From positions 248,075 through 312,074 of the forward strand of contig NZ_LMSG01000019.1 in NCBI RefSeq assembly GCF_001428335.1: 64,000 nt of DNA, given 5' to 3'. This document shows, one piece after another, positions 43,002 through 52,684 of this stretch. Each line of letters opens with the position of its first letter. Within the stretch, counting starts at the first letter, position 1. Position numbers and translations under genes: made by a program. The notes below the pieces were generated by a model that saw nothing but the letters and a program-made list of their open reading frames with translations, had not been told where the DNA came from and ran no database searches. Origin of the DNA: Arthrobacter sp. Soil762. Its GTDB lineage: Bacteria > Actinomycetota > Actinomycetes > Actinomycetales > Micrococcaceae.

Positions 43002-44533
43002 TATTCGGCAGCCGCGTGCGTGGCTCCGCCAACCACCGGATCGTTGCTAGCCGCAGTCTCTCTCAGCACCTGCATGAACAGCTCGTTGGGCCGTGCTCCG
43101 GGCAGTACGACCTGCAGATCAGACAGCGCCGCAAGCGGCGAGATGCCCGCCACCGTTGCGCCATACAGGGCAGCGACGGTCGGCGTCCGGGATTCCGCCC
43201 GGACACAGTGCAGCAGCACGCTCTTGCCCTCCGACCGGTAGCGTTCGACGGCGGCCGCCGCCCCCCGGAGGACAAATGCGGTGTGCGCGTTGTCGCCTTC
43301 AACAGCGGAGTCGACCACCCAGAACGTGGCGTGGTCCTCCGGAGCCAGGCCCGGCACGTCCAGCGCGCCCAGCCGGCAGAGCGAAACCACCGCGTCGATC
43401 CCCAGCTCAGCCACGCGCTCAAGCGAGCCGACCCCGCCAAGCCACACGCCGCCGTCGTGCGGGTGCCGGACCAGCACGTCCGTGCGGCCCCACATGCTGT
43501 AGTCGTGGCGGTCGGCCCGCGGCCAGGAGGCCGGCCGGCGGCCTTCGCCACGGCCCAGCTCCATGCCGAGGACCATGAGGTCGCGGGCACGCATGCCCGG
43601 CCAGCCGTGGAGCCGCTGCCGCCATTCGAAGGGCACGGCGGTGTAGCCGTACGCCGCACCGAGCAGCCCACCGGCGATCGCGGCAACCGTATCGGTATCG
43701 CGCCCGCCCCGCACTGCCTCTTCCAGAGCCGCCCGCAAATGCGCTGGCCCCGACGCCGACAAGCCCGCAAAGTGGATGGCGCTCCATGCACCCTGGAAGG
43801 CCTCCACCACCCAGCCGTTGCGGGCGAAGTCGCTTGGACGGGACCGCTCCGCCGTTACTATCCGCTCCCGCCACACAGAAGCCCGCTCGGCAGACAGCAG
43901 CGGCAGGCCCGCCCGGACATCGAGCGCCCCGGTGAGAACGGCCTTGCGGATCGCCACGCACCACAGCCCGCAGGCCTCCTGCGCGTCAGGATCGGCGTGG
44001 GTCAGCGCGCTCATCACACTGGCAGCGGCCAGCAACTCCGAAGGGTCCCGGTCTAGGTAGGCGAGGGCCAGCGGGGCCGTCCGCATCAGCGAGCCGTTGC
44101 CGGCGCTGCGGCCGGTGCGGGCATGGAAGTCCGAGGCTGCGGCAGTGAAGTCGGCCGCGTGCACTTTTCTCCGTCCGGCAGCGGAAGCCAGCCGGCGGGC
44201 TGCCGCGATCACGGAGCTTGTCTGCGCGCCCACATCCTTCGCCTCCGCAGCCCAGGAGGTCCAGACCCGGACCACCATGGTTAGCGCCGCGGGGGAGGAG
44301 GAACCGGCGTCGGACGCGGACTCCAGCAGCGCCTGGGCGATGGGGATGGCCATGGACGTGTCGTCGGTCCACTCGGCCGGCGCGAACCCGAACGGACCGC
44401 CGCCCTTCATAGTGACTTCGGCGCCGTCCGGCAGCGGCGCGCCGAACTCGTAGCCGGCTCCGAGGGCGTCGCCGGCGGCCAGGGCGACGAGGACGCCAGC
44501 CGCGCGGTCATTCTGCAGGGGGTTCAGTTTCAT
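43001..44533 (-). CDS. ADP-ribosylglycohydrolase fused to a cysteine phosphatase
   Basis: 510 residues. The N-terminal ~350 residues are an ADP-ribosyl hydrolase of the DraG/ARH type: GVLVALAAGDALGAGYEFG, WTDDTSMAIPIAQALL (metal-binding TDDT), and the C-terminal half GGRDTDTVAAIAGGLLGAAYG with its metal aspartates. Residues ~370-510 form a dual-specificity-type phosphatase with active site HCVRAESRTPT (C443 and Arg in CX5R). It probably removes ADP-ribose from a target and processes a phosphorylated product such as ADP-ribose 1''-phosphate. Its ATG overlaps the ARPP-1 stop (ATGA). Confidence 0.85.
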   Translation of the reverse strand: MKLNPLQNDRAAGVLVALAAGDALGAGYEFGAPLPDGAEVTMKGGGPFGFAPAEWTDDTSMAIPIAQALLESASDAGSSSPAALTMVVRVWTSWAAEAKDVGAQTSSVIAAARRLASAAGRRKVHAADFTAAASDFHARTGRSAGNGSLMRTAPLALAYLDRDPSELLAAASVMSALTHADPDAQEACGLWCVAIRKAVLTGALDVRAGLPLLSAERASVWRERIVTAERSRPSDFARNGWVVEAFQGAWSAIHFAGLSASGPAHLRAALEEAVRGGRDTDTVAAIAGGLLGAAYGYTAVPFEWRQRLHGWPGMRARDLMVLGMELGRGEGRRPASWPRADRHDYSMWGRTDVLVRHPHDGGVWLGGVGSLERVAELGIDAVVSLCRLGALDVPGLAPEDHATFWVVDSAVEGDNAHTAFVLRGAAAAVERYRSEGKSVLLHCVRAESRTPTVAALYGATVAGISPLAALSDLQVVLPGARPNELFMQVLRETAASNDPVVGGATHAAAE

Positions 44534-45494
44534 GCCATCTCCATCAGGCGGTGTTGGGTATTCCAGCCGGTCAGGTGGGCCAGCTGGGGGCGGCGCCGGG
44601 GGAGCGCGACGGCGATGCCGGCGGCGGTCACTGCTCCGGCGGCGCATGAGACGTTGCGGCTCCGGAGCGCGCCGTGGTCACGGACCACCACGGCCGCCGC
44701 GCCGCCGTCGAAGGTTCCGAAGTCCATCGCCTGGACGTGGGCGGCGAAGTCGCGGGCGCGCTGGCCCGGCATCGGCCCGGATGCCAGCACGTGCGGCGAC
44801 AGCAGTTCCAGGTCCAGCAGCGCCGCCTCGACCAGCTGGCGGTAGTGGCGGAGGAAGAGCGTGCAGGTGCCGAAGACCTCCAGGAGCAGAGGCTGCTGGC
44901 CGAGGCCGATCACCACGCCGCGCTGGCCTTCCAGCGGATTCGGTGTGTCCGCGGCGTCGAAGCGGTTCCGGCCCTCCTTGTCGTCCTTGAACCAGTCCAT
45001 GTGCTGGAGGAGCGAACTGGTGGCAGAAGCGCCACGGGCGTTGTCGAAGCGGCTGACCCGCTCCCAGATGCGGCCCTGCCGGTTGCCGCCGCGCGCGCCG
45101 CCAATGCCGTTGGCCAGCTCGGACCAGACATTGAGCGGCGCGCGTCGGGCTTCCCGGCGGTGGGTGGTTTGGCCGGCTTCCCAGCGGCCGGCTTCGACGC
45201 AGAAGGTGTCGATGTAGCGGGTTTCGCCGGGGCCAAGGACGACGTCGCGGGCACACGTCCGGTGCTGCTGCCCGCCTTCGAGCAGCTCGCCTTCCAGCAA
45301 CAGCGCGGGGTGCGGTCCGTTGTTGGTGACGGTGAGGCGGGCCACCTGGGCGCCGCTTGCGAGCTCGGTGACGGCGACGTCGGCGTGGGTGCCCGTGCTG
45401 ATGCCGAGGCTGCCGGAGCCTGACGTCCAGACGGGGAAGATGCTCAGGGGCCGAGCCTTCTGCCGGCGCCGACGTGGAGCTGTGGGACTTTCAT
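44530..45494 (-). CDS. ARPP-1 family protein (apparent one-base frameshift near the start)
   Basis: ARPP-1 proteins accompany ADP-ribosylglycohydrolases and phosphatases, as here. From the GTG at 45345 the frame is open for 271 residues (VTNNGPHPALLLEGELLEGG, VVLGPGETRYIDTFCVEAGR, HMDWFKDDKEGRNRF). The true start is probably the ATG at 45494, preceded by GGAGG: it gives MKVPQLHVGAGRRLGP then a stop, while PLSIFPVWTSGSGSLG continues in the other frame. One extra C in the run at 45447-45450 would join them. As written, only the shorter form is made. The gene is cotranscribed with the ARH-phosphatase and divergent from the regulator. Confidence 0.75.
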
Positions 45495-45523
45495 GATGAC
45501 CTCCGGTTTATTTAATGCATTTC

Positions 45524-45568
45524 TGCGCTAATTAACTTCAGTATGCATCGCTTGCGTCTTTAGCGCAA
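45524..45568. promoter_or_regulatory. Inverted repeats between the ARPP-1 and NrtR genes
   Basis: TGCGCTA (45524-45530) and TAGCGCA (45561-45567) form a 7-bp inverted pair, and TTGCG-N7-CGCAA (45552-45568) is a second dyad overlapping it. They lie in the 93-base divergent promoter region, where a Nudix-type repressor would control both directions. Confidence 0.55.
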
Positions 45569-45587
45569 CACTGCGATAAATAGTGGT

Positions 45588-46256
45588 GTGAAGGATTCCA
45601 AGAACAGCCCTGCCGCGTCCCTGCTCGACTACCCGCGGCCGTCGGTGGCGGTGGATACGGCGGTGCTGACCGTCGCGGACGGTAGCGTGTGCGTGCTGCT
45701 GGTGCGCCGCGCGGAGGACCATCAGCGCGGGAAGTGGGCCCTGCCGGGAACGTTCCTGCGCGAGCGAGAGACTCTGGCGGATGCGGTGCTGCGCTGCCTG
45801 CGGGAGAAGGCAGGTATTTCGGGGCGCGTGCCGCGGCAGCTGCAGGTGTTTGACGAGCCGGGGCGCGATGACCGCGGCTGGGTTTTGTCAGTGGCGCACG
45901 TGGACGTGGTGCCTTTGGCGGCTCTGGAGGAGGCGTTGAAGTCCGACGGCGTCAGGCTGGCTTCCGTGACCGGGGAACCGGAGCTGATCGCCGGACTGCC
46001 CTACGGGCATGCGGACATCGTGGCCAAGGCGGTGGCGTGGCTACAGGCCGCCTACTTGGACGCACCGGACCCTGGTGCGCTGCTGGATGAGCCGTTCACG
46101 CTGAAAGACCTGCGGGAGCTGCACGAAGTGGTTGCGGGTGCTCCGCTGATGCGGGATACGTTCCGGCGATTCATGGAGCCCAAGCTGGCCGGGACGGGGC
46201 AGATGTCTGATGGGACGCGGGGGAGGCCTTCGCGGTTGTGGGTGCGGAGGAATTAG
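45588..46256 (+). CDS. Nudix-related transcriptional regulator, NrtR-like
   Basis: 222 residues. The N-terminal Nudix-like domain (SVAVDTAVLTVADGSVCVLL, GKWALPGTFLRERETLADAV, RCLREKAGI) has a Nudix box without full catalytic acids, as in NrtR regulators that sense ADP-ribose. The C-terminal winged helix FTLKDLRELHEVVAGAPLMR, then DTFRRFMEPK, is the NrtR DNA-binding domain. The GTG at 45588 has no ribosome site, so a leaderless mRNA is likely. It most likely represses the divergent ARPP-1/ARH operon and responds to an NAD-derived ligand. Confidence 0.82.
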   Translation: MKDSKNSPAASLLDYPRPSVAVDTAVLTVADGSVCVLLVRRAEDHQRGKWALPGTFLRERETLADAVLRCLREKAGISGRVPRQLQVFDEPGRDDRGWVLSVAHVDVVPLAALEEALKSDGVRLASVTGEPELIAGLPYGHADIVAKAVAWLQAAYLDAPDPGALLDEPFTLKDLRELHEVVAGAPLMRDTFRRFMEPKLAGTGQMSDGTRGRPSRLWVRRN

Positions 46257-46334
46257 TTGCGACGTCCCGCGAGGCGTTGGGTTGAACTGCAGGGCTCACC
46301 ATGAAGAATGACGTAAACGACGACGGACACAGGC

Positions 46335-47015
46335 ATGGACGGCTCAACAGGGGGCAAGTTGATGTATGCAGAACACGGAACTATTCGATACCGGCAGATC
46401 AACGCCTTGGCATGGAGGGTGGCGAGCGAGCTGAGTCGACGAGACCAAGGGCTATACATCGGCCTCACGGGATATGACGGCTCGGCTGCACATGCTGACG
46501 CCTCAATGCTGACTAACGCCAGCGGTCCGGAGTACCAAGCAAGACGCCGTGGTCTGGGCTTCACTGCCGGCTCCGGTGGGGATTTTCAGATTTCTTGGGA
46601 CAGGGCGTTTGCCATGTCAAGCGCAAGAGCTATAGCGATCGCGATGGAAGAATCTCAAAACATTTATCGTCCTGAGAAGTCGCCGGCAACCACTCCCAGG
46701 GTTCTGAACTATCGCGTGATGGCTTCGATGTTGGAGCTCACAGTGGGTGGGCGCTTGGAGTGGTCAACGAGCGAACTCAGCGCTGGACCCCTTGACCCTG
46801 AGTCATCAATATCGCGCGATCGTCTGCAGCCTTGGGAGGATACTCGCTGGATCCTGCAGCGTGACGGTCAGCAAGTAGCGCAGCTGGATAACTTCGGCTG
46901 GCTTGATTTGGGGGACCGCAGAATTGATCTGTATTCCAAATATCGCCAGCATCGCCAGCTCAATGGTCGGCTGTATCCACTGATGTTTGACCTCTTTGGC
47001 CGCCTGCTGCCATAG
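46335..47015 (+). CDS. Protein of unknown function upstream of the Z1 operon
   Basis: 226 residues, with no recognised family. Notable parts are IRYRQINALAWRVASELSRR, GLYIGLTGYDGSAAHADASM, and a C-terminus rich in aromatic and basic residues (DLYSKYRQHRQLNGRLYPLM). There is no membrane segment or catalytic motif I can name. It lies 155 bases before the Z1 gene in the same direction, so it may belong to that defence region, but no direct coupling is visible. An alternative start is the ATG at 46362. Confidence 0.55.
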   Translation: MDGSTGGKLMYAEHGTIRYRQINALAWRVASELSRRDQGLYIGLTGYDGSAAHADASMLTNASGPEYQARRRGLGFTAGSGGDFQISWDRAFAMSSARAIAIAMEESQNIYRPEKSPATTPRVLNYRVMASMLELTVGGRLEWSTSELSAGPLDPESSISRDRLQPWEDTRWILQRDGQQVAQLDNFGWLDLGDRRIDLYSKYRQHRQLNGRLYPLMFDLFGRLLP

Positions 47016-47169
47016 GATGGGCGGTCAGAACGCGACGTGCTAGCTGGCTCAGCGCAAACTGGCGGGTTGCCGGGGCCTGAAACCTTAGCTTTTCGGCATT
47101 GTGATTCCTTCGACTGCTGCCGCTAACATCTGACAAGGGTTGATAATCACATACAAAATGGGAGATTTC

Positions 47170-49857
47170 ATGGGGGCACCGGAGTACTCCGACAGCGATG
47201 TCGAAGCGATGGCTGACACACTTGCGACCTTGGTTGCAGGCGGCAAGACACTTCAGGGGGCTCAGGCAGCCTTGACGTACGTGCCGGCGGGACTTGTCCA
47301 CGCGGCGCGAGTGTTGTACGAGAAGCGGTTGAATCTCATAAAGGAGATCCCGGATCCCGACTTTTTGGCCGACAAACATCGCAAGGTTGGCTTCTGGTAC
47401 TCCGGTCCCCGACACGACGATGTTGTTTGGCCGACGCTGAAAGCCAGGCTGTTGCAGGAACTTCCTGCAAAAGCGGTAGAAGGCGTGGATGCAGCGTCTT
47501 CCATGGTGATCGGCCTCGGGAGTCCTCCGGGCAAAGAGACCATCAATACGAGGGGTCTCGTGCTTGGCTACGTCCAAAGCGGCAAAACGACGAACTTCAT
47601 GTCCGTGGTGGCGAAAGCGGCAGACGTTGGATACCGGCTCATTATCGTTCTCACCGGGACGACCGAAAACCTTCGAACGCAGACACAGGACCGGATCAAT
47701 GATTACTTGATCGATCCCTGCGTCTCAATCTGGAACCCCTTGACTACCGTCGATCTTGACTTCAGCGTGACGACTTCGGCGAATGCGATACTGAGCAATC
47801 CGTCAATGCGTTCAATTGCTGTCGTAAAAAAGAACCCCTCCAGGCTTCGTCGACTTCGCAATTGGATCAAAACTGCGTCCGCGACGACGCGTCAAAGTTG
47901 TCCCATTTTGATCATTGACGATGAGGCAGATCAAGCGTCCATAGATGTTGGTACTAAGCGTCAGTCGACCATCAACGGTCTAATCCGTGACCTCCTGGGC
48001 AACCCCAAGGCTGCTTACATCGCATATACGGCTACACCGTTCGCAAATCTTCTTATCGATCCAAGTGTGGAGCAGGACCTGTACCCGCGGGACTTCATAG
48101 TGGACCTCCCTCGCCCGGATAACTATTTCGGTGCGGAACGGATATTTGGTCAGCTTGAGGCTGAGAGCCTCGAAGATCCTGTGGATGATGGCTTGGACGT
48201 GGTCCGGTTGATCTCCGAATTGGAGGTGGATGTCGTTCGTCCCCCACGGAACAAGACACTTTTCGAACAATGGTCCCCCGACGTACCTGAGGCAATGGAC
48301 GCCGCGATCCGGTGGTTCCTCCTGGCAACGGCGGCTCGCCGCCTACGCGCCGGCCAAGTAACCCATTCTTCGATGCTTATCCATACCTCGATGTTGGCTG
48401 GGGCGCATGAAAAGACTGCAGAAGCAGTCGTAGATCATCTGGATGCGCTCAGGGCGGAGCTGGTTAATGAGGCTCCTACGGCTTTCGCCGTATTCCGAGA
48501 TCTTTGGGACTCCGAGTCGGTTCGGGTGAAGGCGGATACATTTGGCAATGAGCCGCTTCCCTTTGACGACCTGATGCCCCACTTGATTGAGACGGCCCGT
48601 GCCGCAAAAGTCATCGTGGATAACTACAAATCGAATGACCGGTTGGAGTACGACAAAAAGCATCCGCAGACAGCAATCGTGATCGGTGGCAACACGCTGT
48701 CCCGTGGATTGACGCTTGAAGGTCTGACAGCGAGCTACTTTGTCCGTGCTTCGTCGGCCTACGACACCTTGCTTCAAATGGGGCGCTGGTTTGGATACCG
48801 AATGGGCTACGAAGATTTGATCCGCATCTGGATGAGTTCCGAGCTGAAGAGCTGGTTTCTCATGTTGTCCATCGTTGAAGCTGAGATACGCGAGGAGATC
48901 AAGGTCTACGAAGCGGAGGGTAAGACTCCGGCCGAACTACCCGTCAAGATCCGTACCCATCCCCAAATGTCAGTGACGTCGGCCGCGAAAATGCGCTCTG
49001 CAGTCAAGGCGCAGGTCAGTTATTCCGGACGTCGTGTGCAGACGATCATGTTCAACGAAGGAGACTCAGACTGGTTGAATGGCAACATCACGGCAACCAA
49101 GAATCTGTTTGGGCGTCTGATACACCAAGGCCATGATGAAAATGAACTCGAAGCGTCTCGCCGCGGGTTCCAAGACGTTTCGGCCGACGACATTCTGGAC
49201 TTCCTCGATGCATATAAGGTTCATGACGCGGCAAAATCCATCGACAAGGACGCGATACGCCGCTATATCGAAAGGGAACGTTCCGAAGGTGATTTGAAGC
49301 GTTGGGACGTTGTACTCATGGAGCCTCTGAACGGGGAGGAAGAGCTGGATCTAGGGCTCGTTGGAAAAGTGCGGCTCCTGCGCCGCAAGAAGATGTACAT
49401 TCCGAGCGACGACGGGACGGCCAATTTGAAGGCAATTGCGTCGACTTCCGACCGTGTTGCCGATCTTGATGTCGGACTGGACTTCATTCGGAAATCCCTG
49501 AACCTAGTGTCGACAGATAAGATCACGGACCGGCAGTTATTGCAGTTCCGGCAACTGCGGCAGAAGTCCGACCGAAAAGGTCTGTTGTGCATCTACCCCA
49601 TTGCCAAGGATTCTGATCCGAGACTGGACAAATCCGCTCTAGAGCCCGCAGAGAGCCGCCGGGTTCCGCTGTTCGCGGCGGCGGACGTGATTGGGCTCTG
49701 CTTTATGTTCCCCGACTCGCGCAATCCTCGATCAGTGGTCGATTACGTGGCCGCGAAGGTAGATGCCGATTATCTTGAAGCCCTTGAAGAGGAGCTGGAG
49801 GCAGCCGATGAGCTGGACGAAGAGAAGGCTGTCCAAGAAGAGCTGGTAAAAGCATGA
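47170..49857 (+). CDS. Z1-domain ATPase, predicted defence system component
   Basis: 895 residues. An N-terminal P-loop (LGYVQSGKTTNF, Walker A near 133-141) and CPILIIDDEADQAS (Walker B near 250-254), followed by AAYIAYTATPFANLLIDPS and IVIGGNTLSRGLTLEGLTASYF with LLQMGRWFGYRMGYEDLIRI, identify a superfamily 2-like Z1 protein. Z1 proteins occur next to DNA methyltransferases, GHKL ATPases and PD-(D/E)XK nucleases in predicted phage-restriction modules. GGGAG precedes the ATG at 47170; an upstream TTG is also possible. Its stop overlaps the next start (ATGA). It is presumably the DNA-translocating motor of the system. Confidence 0.88.
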   Translation: MGAPEYSDSDVEAMADTLATLVAGGKTLQGAQAALTYVPAGLVHAARVLYEKRLNLIKEIPDPDFLADKHRKVGFWYSGPRHDDVVWPTLKARLLQELPAKAVEGVDAASSMVIGLGSPPGKETINTRGLVLGYVQSGKTTNFMSVVAKAADVGYRLIIVLTGTTENLRTQTQDRINDYLIDPCVSIWNPLTTVDLDFSVTTSANAILSNPSMRSIAVVKKNPSRLRRLRNWIKTASATTRQSCPILIIDDEADQASIDVGTKRQSTINGLIRDLLGNPKAAYIAYTATPFANLLIDPSVEQDLYPRDFIVDLPRPDNYFGAERIFGQLEAESLEDPVDDGLDVVRLISELEVDVVRPPRNKTLFEQWSPDVPEAMDAAIRWFLLATAARRLRAGQVTHSSMLIHTSMLAGAHEKTAEAVVDHLDALRAELVNEAPTAFAVFRDLWDSESVRVKADTFGNEPLPFDDLMPHLIETARAAKVIVDNYKSNDRLEYDKKHPQTAIVIGGNTLSRGLTLEGLTASYFVRASSAYDTLLQMGRWFGYRMGYEDLIRIWMSSELKSWFLMLSIVEAEIREEIKVYEAEGKTPAELPVKIRTHPQMSVTSAAKMRSAVKAQVSYSGRRVQTIMFNEGDSDWLNGNITATKNLFGRLIHQGHDENELEASRRGFQDVSADDILDFLDAYKVHDAAKSIDKDAIRRYIERERSEGDLKRWDVVLMEPLNGEEELDLGLVGKVRLLRRKKMYIPSDDGTANLKAIASTSDRVADLDVGLDFIRKSLNLVSTDKITDRQLLQFRQLRQKSDRKGLLCIYPIAKDSDPRLDKSALEPAESRRVPLFAAADVIGLCFMFPDSRNPRSVVDYVAAKVDADYLEALEEELEAADELDEEKAVQEELVKA

Positions 49858-50846
49858 GGGAATCATCGGCTTCAGTCTTTGATTTCCTAGCCAAGGATGT
49901 CTCAGCTACAGGGAGCTTTCATTCACGGAAATCTGGCGTATCGGCGGCAGACGGCGAAGTTCTTTGTGCCATAGACGCGGCCGGACAGCCCACAGTACTC
50001 GTCCCGATTGGCGCATCAAAGAACGGCCCCCTGAACTGGGCCAGTAAATCGTTGTCAATGCAAACAACCGAACTTGCTGTGGATGGTGTGCAACGGCCCT
50101 TTGTGATTCTCCGCTGCATCGAGCCAAAGCTGCACCACCAGTTCGGGCTATTGGCAGACGACGTTTTGGATGCAATTGCCCAAGCCCCACAAGGGGCAGC
50201 AAAGGCAGTCTCGGCTACTTTGGACCGTTGGAGGAACCTCTTCGAGTCCGAGCGAGGGTCCCTCCTGGGGGCCGAACAGTTGGCTGGCATTATGGCGGAG
50301 CTCTCAGTCCTTCATGAGCTTGTCAAGTCGCATGGACCCTATGCCTTGTCAGCATGGCAAGGGCCAAACGGGAACCGGCACGATTTTGTATTTTCCGACT
50401 GCGCCGTGGAGGTCAAAGCCACGACCAATCACAACAACATGGTTGTTACGATCCACGGCGGACGTCAGTTGGCGGCGCCGGATCAGGGTGGCCTTTACCT
50501 CAGAGCCTTCCAACTGGAGCGCACTCCCAACGGCATCTCCGTTCCGGATAAGGTCAAGGAAGTGATTGCGCTAGGTGTCTCCAGGCTTGATCTTCTGACA
50601 GTGCTAAGCGGTGCAAATTACTCGGATGCCGATTCATCTGCGTACGAGAGGTTGAGATTTTCAACGCTGTCCGAGAACTCGTATCTAGTTGACGCCAACT
50701 TCCCGAGGATTACTGCCGACACTCTTGTTCCGGCAGGCACAATTGAGCGGCTTGGCAACATTGCTTACTCCGTTGACTTGGGCCACATGGAGACCGCCAA
50801 CCTCGATTTGTCAGGGGTCTCCATGGCGAGCGGCGGGCAGGACTGA
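49854..50846 (+). CDS. PD-(D/E)XK motif protein, DUF4420
   Basis: 330 residues. IMAELSVLHEL (E149), then NGNRHDFVFSDCAVEVKATT (D177 and E186-V-K188), forms a PD-(D/E)XK nuclease core, matching the DUF4420 family linked to Z1 systems. Its ATG overlaps the Z1 stop and its stop overlaps the GHKL gene start (TGATG), so three proteins are made in coupled translation. It is the likely nuclease of the module. No DNA-binding domain besides the core is apparent. Confidence 0.85.
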   Translation: MRESSASVFDFLAKDVSATGSFHSRKSGVSAADGEVLCAIDAAGQPTVLVPIGASKNGPLNWASKSLSMQTTELAVDGVQRPFVILRCIEPKLHHQFGLLADDVLDAIAQAPQGAAKAVSATLDRWRNLFESERGSLLGAEQLAGIMAELSVLHELVKSHGPYALSAWQGPNGNRHDFVFSDCAVEVKATTNHNNMVVTIHGGRQLAAPDQGGLYLRAFQLERTPNGISVPDKVKEVIALGVSRLDLLTVLSGANYSDADSSAYERLRFSTLSENSYLVDANFPRITADTLVPAGTIERLGNIAYSVDLGHMETANLDLSGVSMASGGQD

Positions 50847-52684
50847 TGCTGTCGCTGTACAGGCAGCAGTATGGTGCTGATGGTGGCCTCGATGCGCGCT
50901 CGGCTGATAATGCCATCGGGCGTACATCACTTGGGCTTTGGGATCTCGTGCTCCGCGAGTCTCTGCAAAACAGTTGGGACGCCCGTGTAGACAGGGCCGG
51001 ACACATTTCGTATTCCGTAGATGAGTACGAGATGACCGAGGACCAGACTCGGATATTGACGAATGACGTCTTCAGCCAGCTTCCCCCGAATTGCAGATCG
51101 ACCGGCCTGCATAAACACATATTTCACAAGCGCATTCGAGTCCTCGTCATAGCGGATGGAGACACTCGAGGTTTAGGCGGGCCAGTTAGGGCGGATGTTT
51201 CAGGGAAATCCGGCGAGTCTCGAGACTTCGTTGATTTCGTTCGAAACCTTGGCCGGTCGACATCGAAGGGGTTGGAGGGCGGCACCTACGGGCTTGGCAA
51301 GGGTGTCCTTTACCGGGCGAGCCAAGTAGGCCTGTGTCTCGTGTACTCTCAGGCCAACTGCAAGGGAGCGGTAGAGCCTCGGCTGATTGGCGTGTCTGGT
51401 GGTGACGGCGACTACGACGACGGAGCTAGCCGCTATACCGGACGGAACTGGTGGGGGGTGCCTGGCGTTGACGGGATTGTTGATCCTTTGGTAGGACAAG
51501 CTGCCCGGGACTTAGCAAAGAGCCTGGGCATGCGCATACCGTCCAGTGAAAGTACCGGCACCAGCATCATGGTTATTGCACCCGATTTTGCTGGCGTCAA
51601 GAACGGTCGTGAACGAGTTTCGGCAATCGCTGACGCCGCATTGAAATGGGCCTGGCCGCATGCCCTAGATCTCGGCAAAGGACCAGATATTCGATTCAAG
51701 TTCAGCGCGGACGGCGCCGACATCCCGGGACCTCAACCGTTGGACCATCCGGTCTTTCGCGAGTTTGCATCGGCCTACATGGAAGGCCGTCAGAGAATAT
51801 TAGACGCCGACCATACGAGCAATTGGCAAACCACCTTCACTCGCATCTCTAGCAGGCGGCCCAAACGCTATCTGGGTCTGCTGACGCATCGCATGAGCCA
51901 CACGCCTGTTGCGACGGGCGCCGAGCTGGAGAACTCCGTTGCACTCCTGCGTGACCCAAGAATGGTCGTCAAATACCTATCCGTCGCAGCTCCACCCAAT
52001 GGAGTACCAGTCTTTGGCGTGTTCATTTCCTCGCCAGAGATGAATGAAAAATTTGCAGAATCTGAACCCGTAACTCACGACGATTGGGTATACCGTCAAG
52101 CGACGGTCGAAAAGAATGCACCGAATCCCGTAAGGATTGCGCTAGATAATATTCGGGACACCTTCAGAAGTCTCTCAGCTAAGGGTGCGGCGGCAGGAGA
52201 CGGGGTCCACTCCAAAGGAGCTTCTCGTGTAGCTGCTGCGCTAGGTGGCCTCTTGGCGGGGTTCTCTGGCACGGGTGCTGAGCTTCAGCCACCTGCGGGT
52301 CCAAGCGCCCCTGGGTCAAGGAGATCAAGAAGAGCCGCAGTACGGCTCCTTACCTCGGCTTCTCTGGACCTTTTGGACGGTGAGGTGGTTGCTAAATATT
52401 CCTTCTCATTGACCGGCGGCACACCGGGAAGCTCTCTCGCTGTCCGCGTTGCTGCCCGCGTTGTGACCGAGTCCGGAGGGAACGAATCGGAGGGTCCACT
52501 TGGTGCCGAGCTTCCTCGCTTCGCCGGTTGGATTTCCCACTCGGGGTCGTTGTTGTCATCCGGCGAGGTCTTGACCGTGCTTGCGCCTTACGACGACGAA
52601 ATCACCGCGGTGTTCACCCAGCCTGCTGACACGGCCATCCGCGTCAGTGCCTCCGTAGAGGAGCTCGAATTTGCAGGCCATTAG
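50846..52684 (+). CDS. GHKL-fold ATPase, MutL/MORC-like defence protein
   Basis: 612 residues. The Bergerat ATP-binding fold is clear: N-box VLRESLQNSWDA (E38, N42, D45), then LVIADGDTRGLGG near 101-112, the lid GGTYGLGKGVLYRAS near 145-159, and GTSIMVIAPD near 232. The rest is not similar to known transducers. GHKL proteins in such operons act as clamp-like ATPases with Z1 and nuclease partners. It overlaps the next gene by 14 bases. No MutL endonuclease motif is seen, so cleavage probably falls to the DUF4420 protein. Confidence 0.8.
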   Translation: MLSLYRQQYGADGGLDARSADNAIGRTSLGLWDLVLRESLQNSWDARVDRAGHISYSVDEYEMTEDQTRILTNDVFSQLPPNCRSTGLHKHIFHKRIRVLVIADGDTRGLGGPVRADVSGKSGESRDFVDFVRNLGRSTSKGLEGGTYGLGKGVLYRASQVGLCLVYSQANCKGAVEPRLIGVSGGDGDYDDGASRYTGRNWWGVPGVDGIVDPLVGQAARDLAKSLGMRIPSSESTGTSIMVIAPDFAGVKNGRERVSAIADAALKWAWPHALDLGKGPDIRFKFSADGADIPGPQPLDHPVFREFASAYMEGRQRILDADHTSNWQTTFTRISSRRPKRYLGLLTHRMSHTPVATGAELENSVALLRDPRMVVKYLSVAAPPNGVPVFGVFISSPEMNEKFAESEPVTHDDWVYRQATVEKNAPNPVRIALDNIRDTFRSLSAKGAAAGDGVHSKGASRVAAALGGLLAGFSGTGAELQPPAGPSAPGSRRSRRAAVRLLTSASLDLLDGEVVAKYSFSLTGGTPGSSLAVRVAARVVTESGGNESEGPLGAELPRFAGWISHSGSLLSSGEVLTVLAPYDDEITAVFTQPADTAIRVSASVEELEFAGH

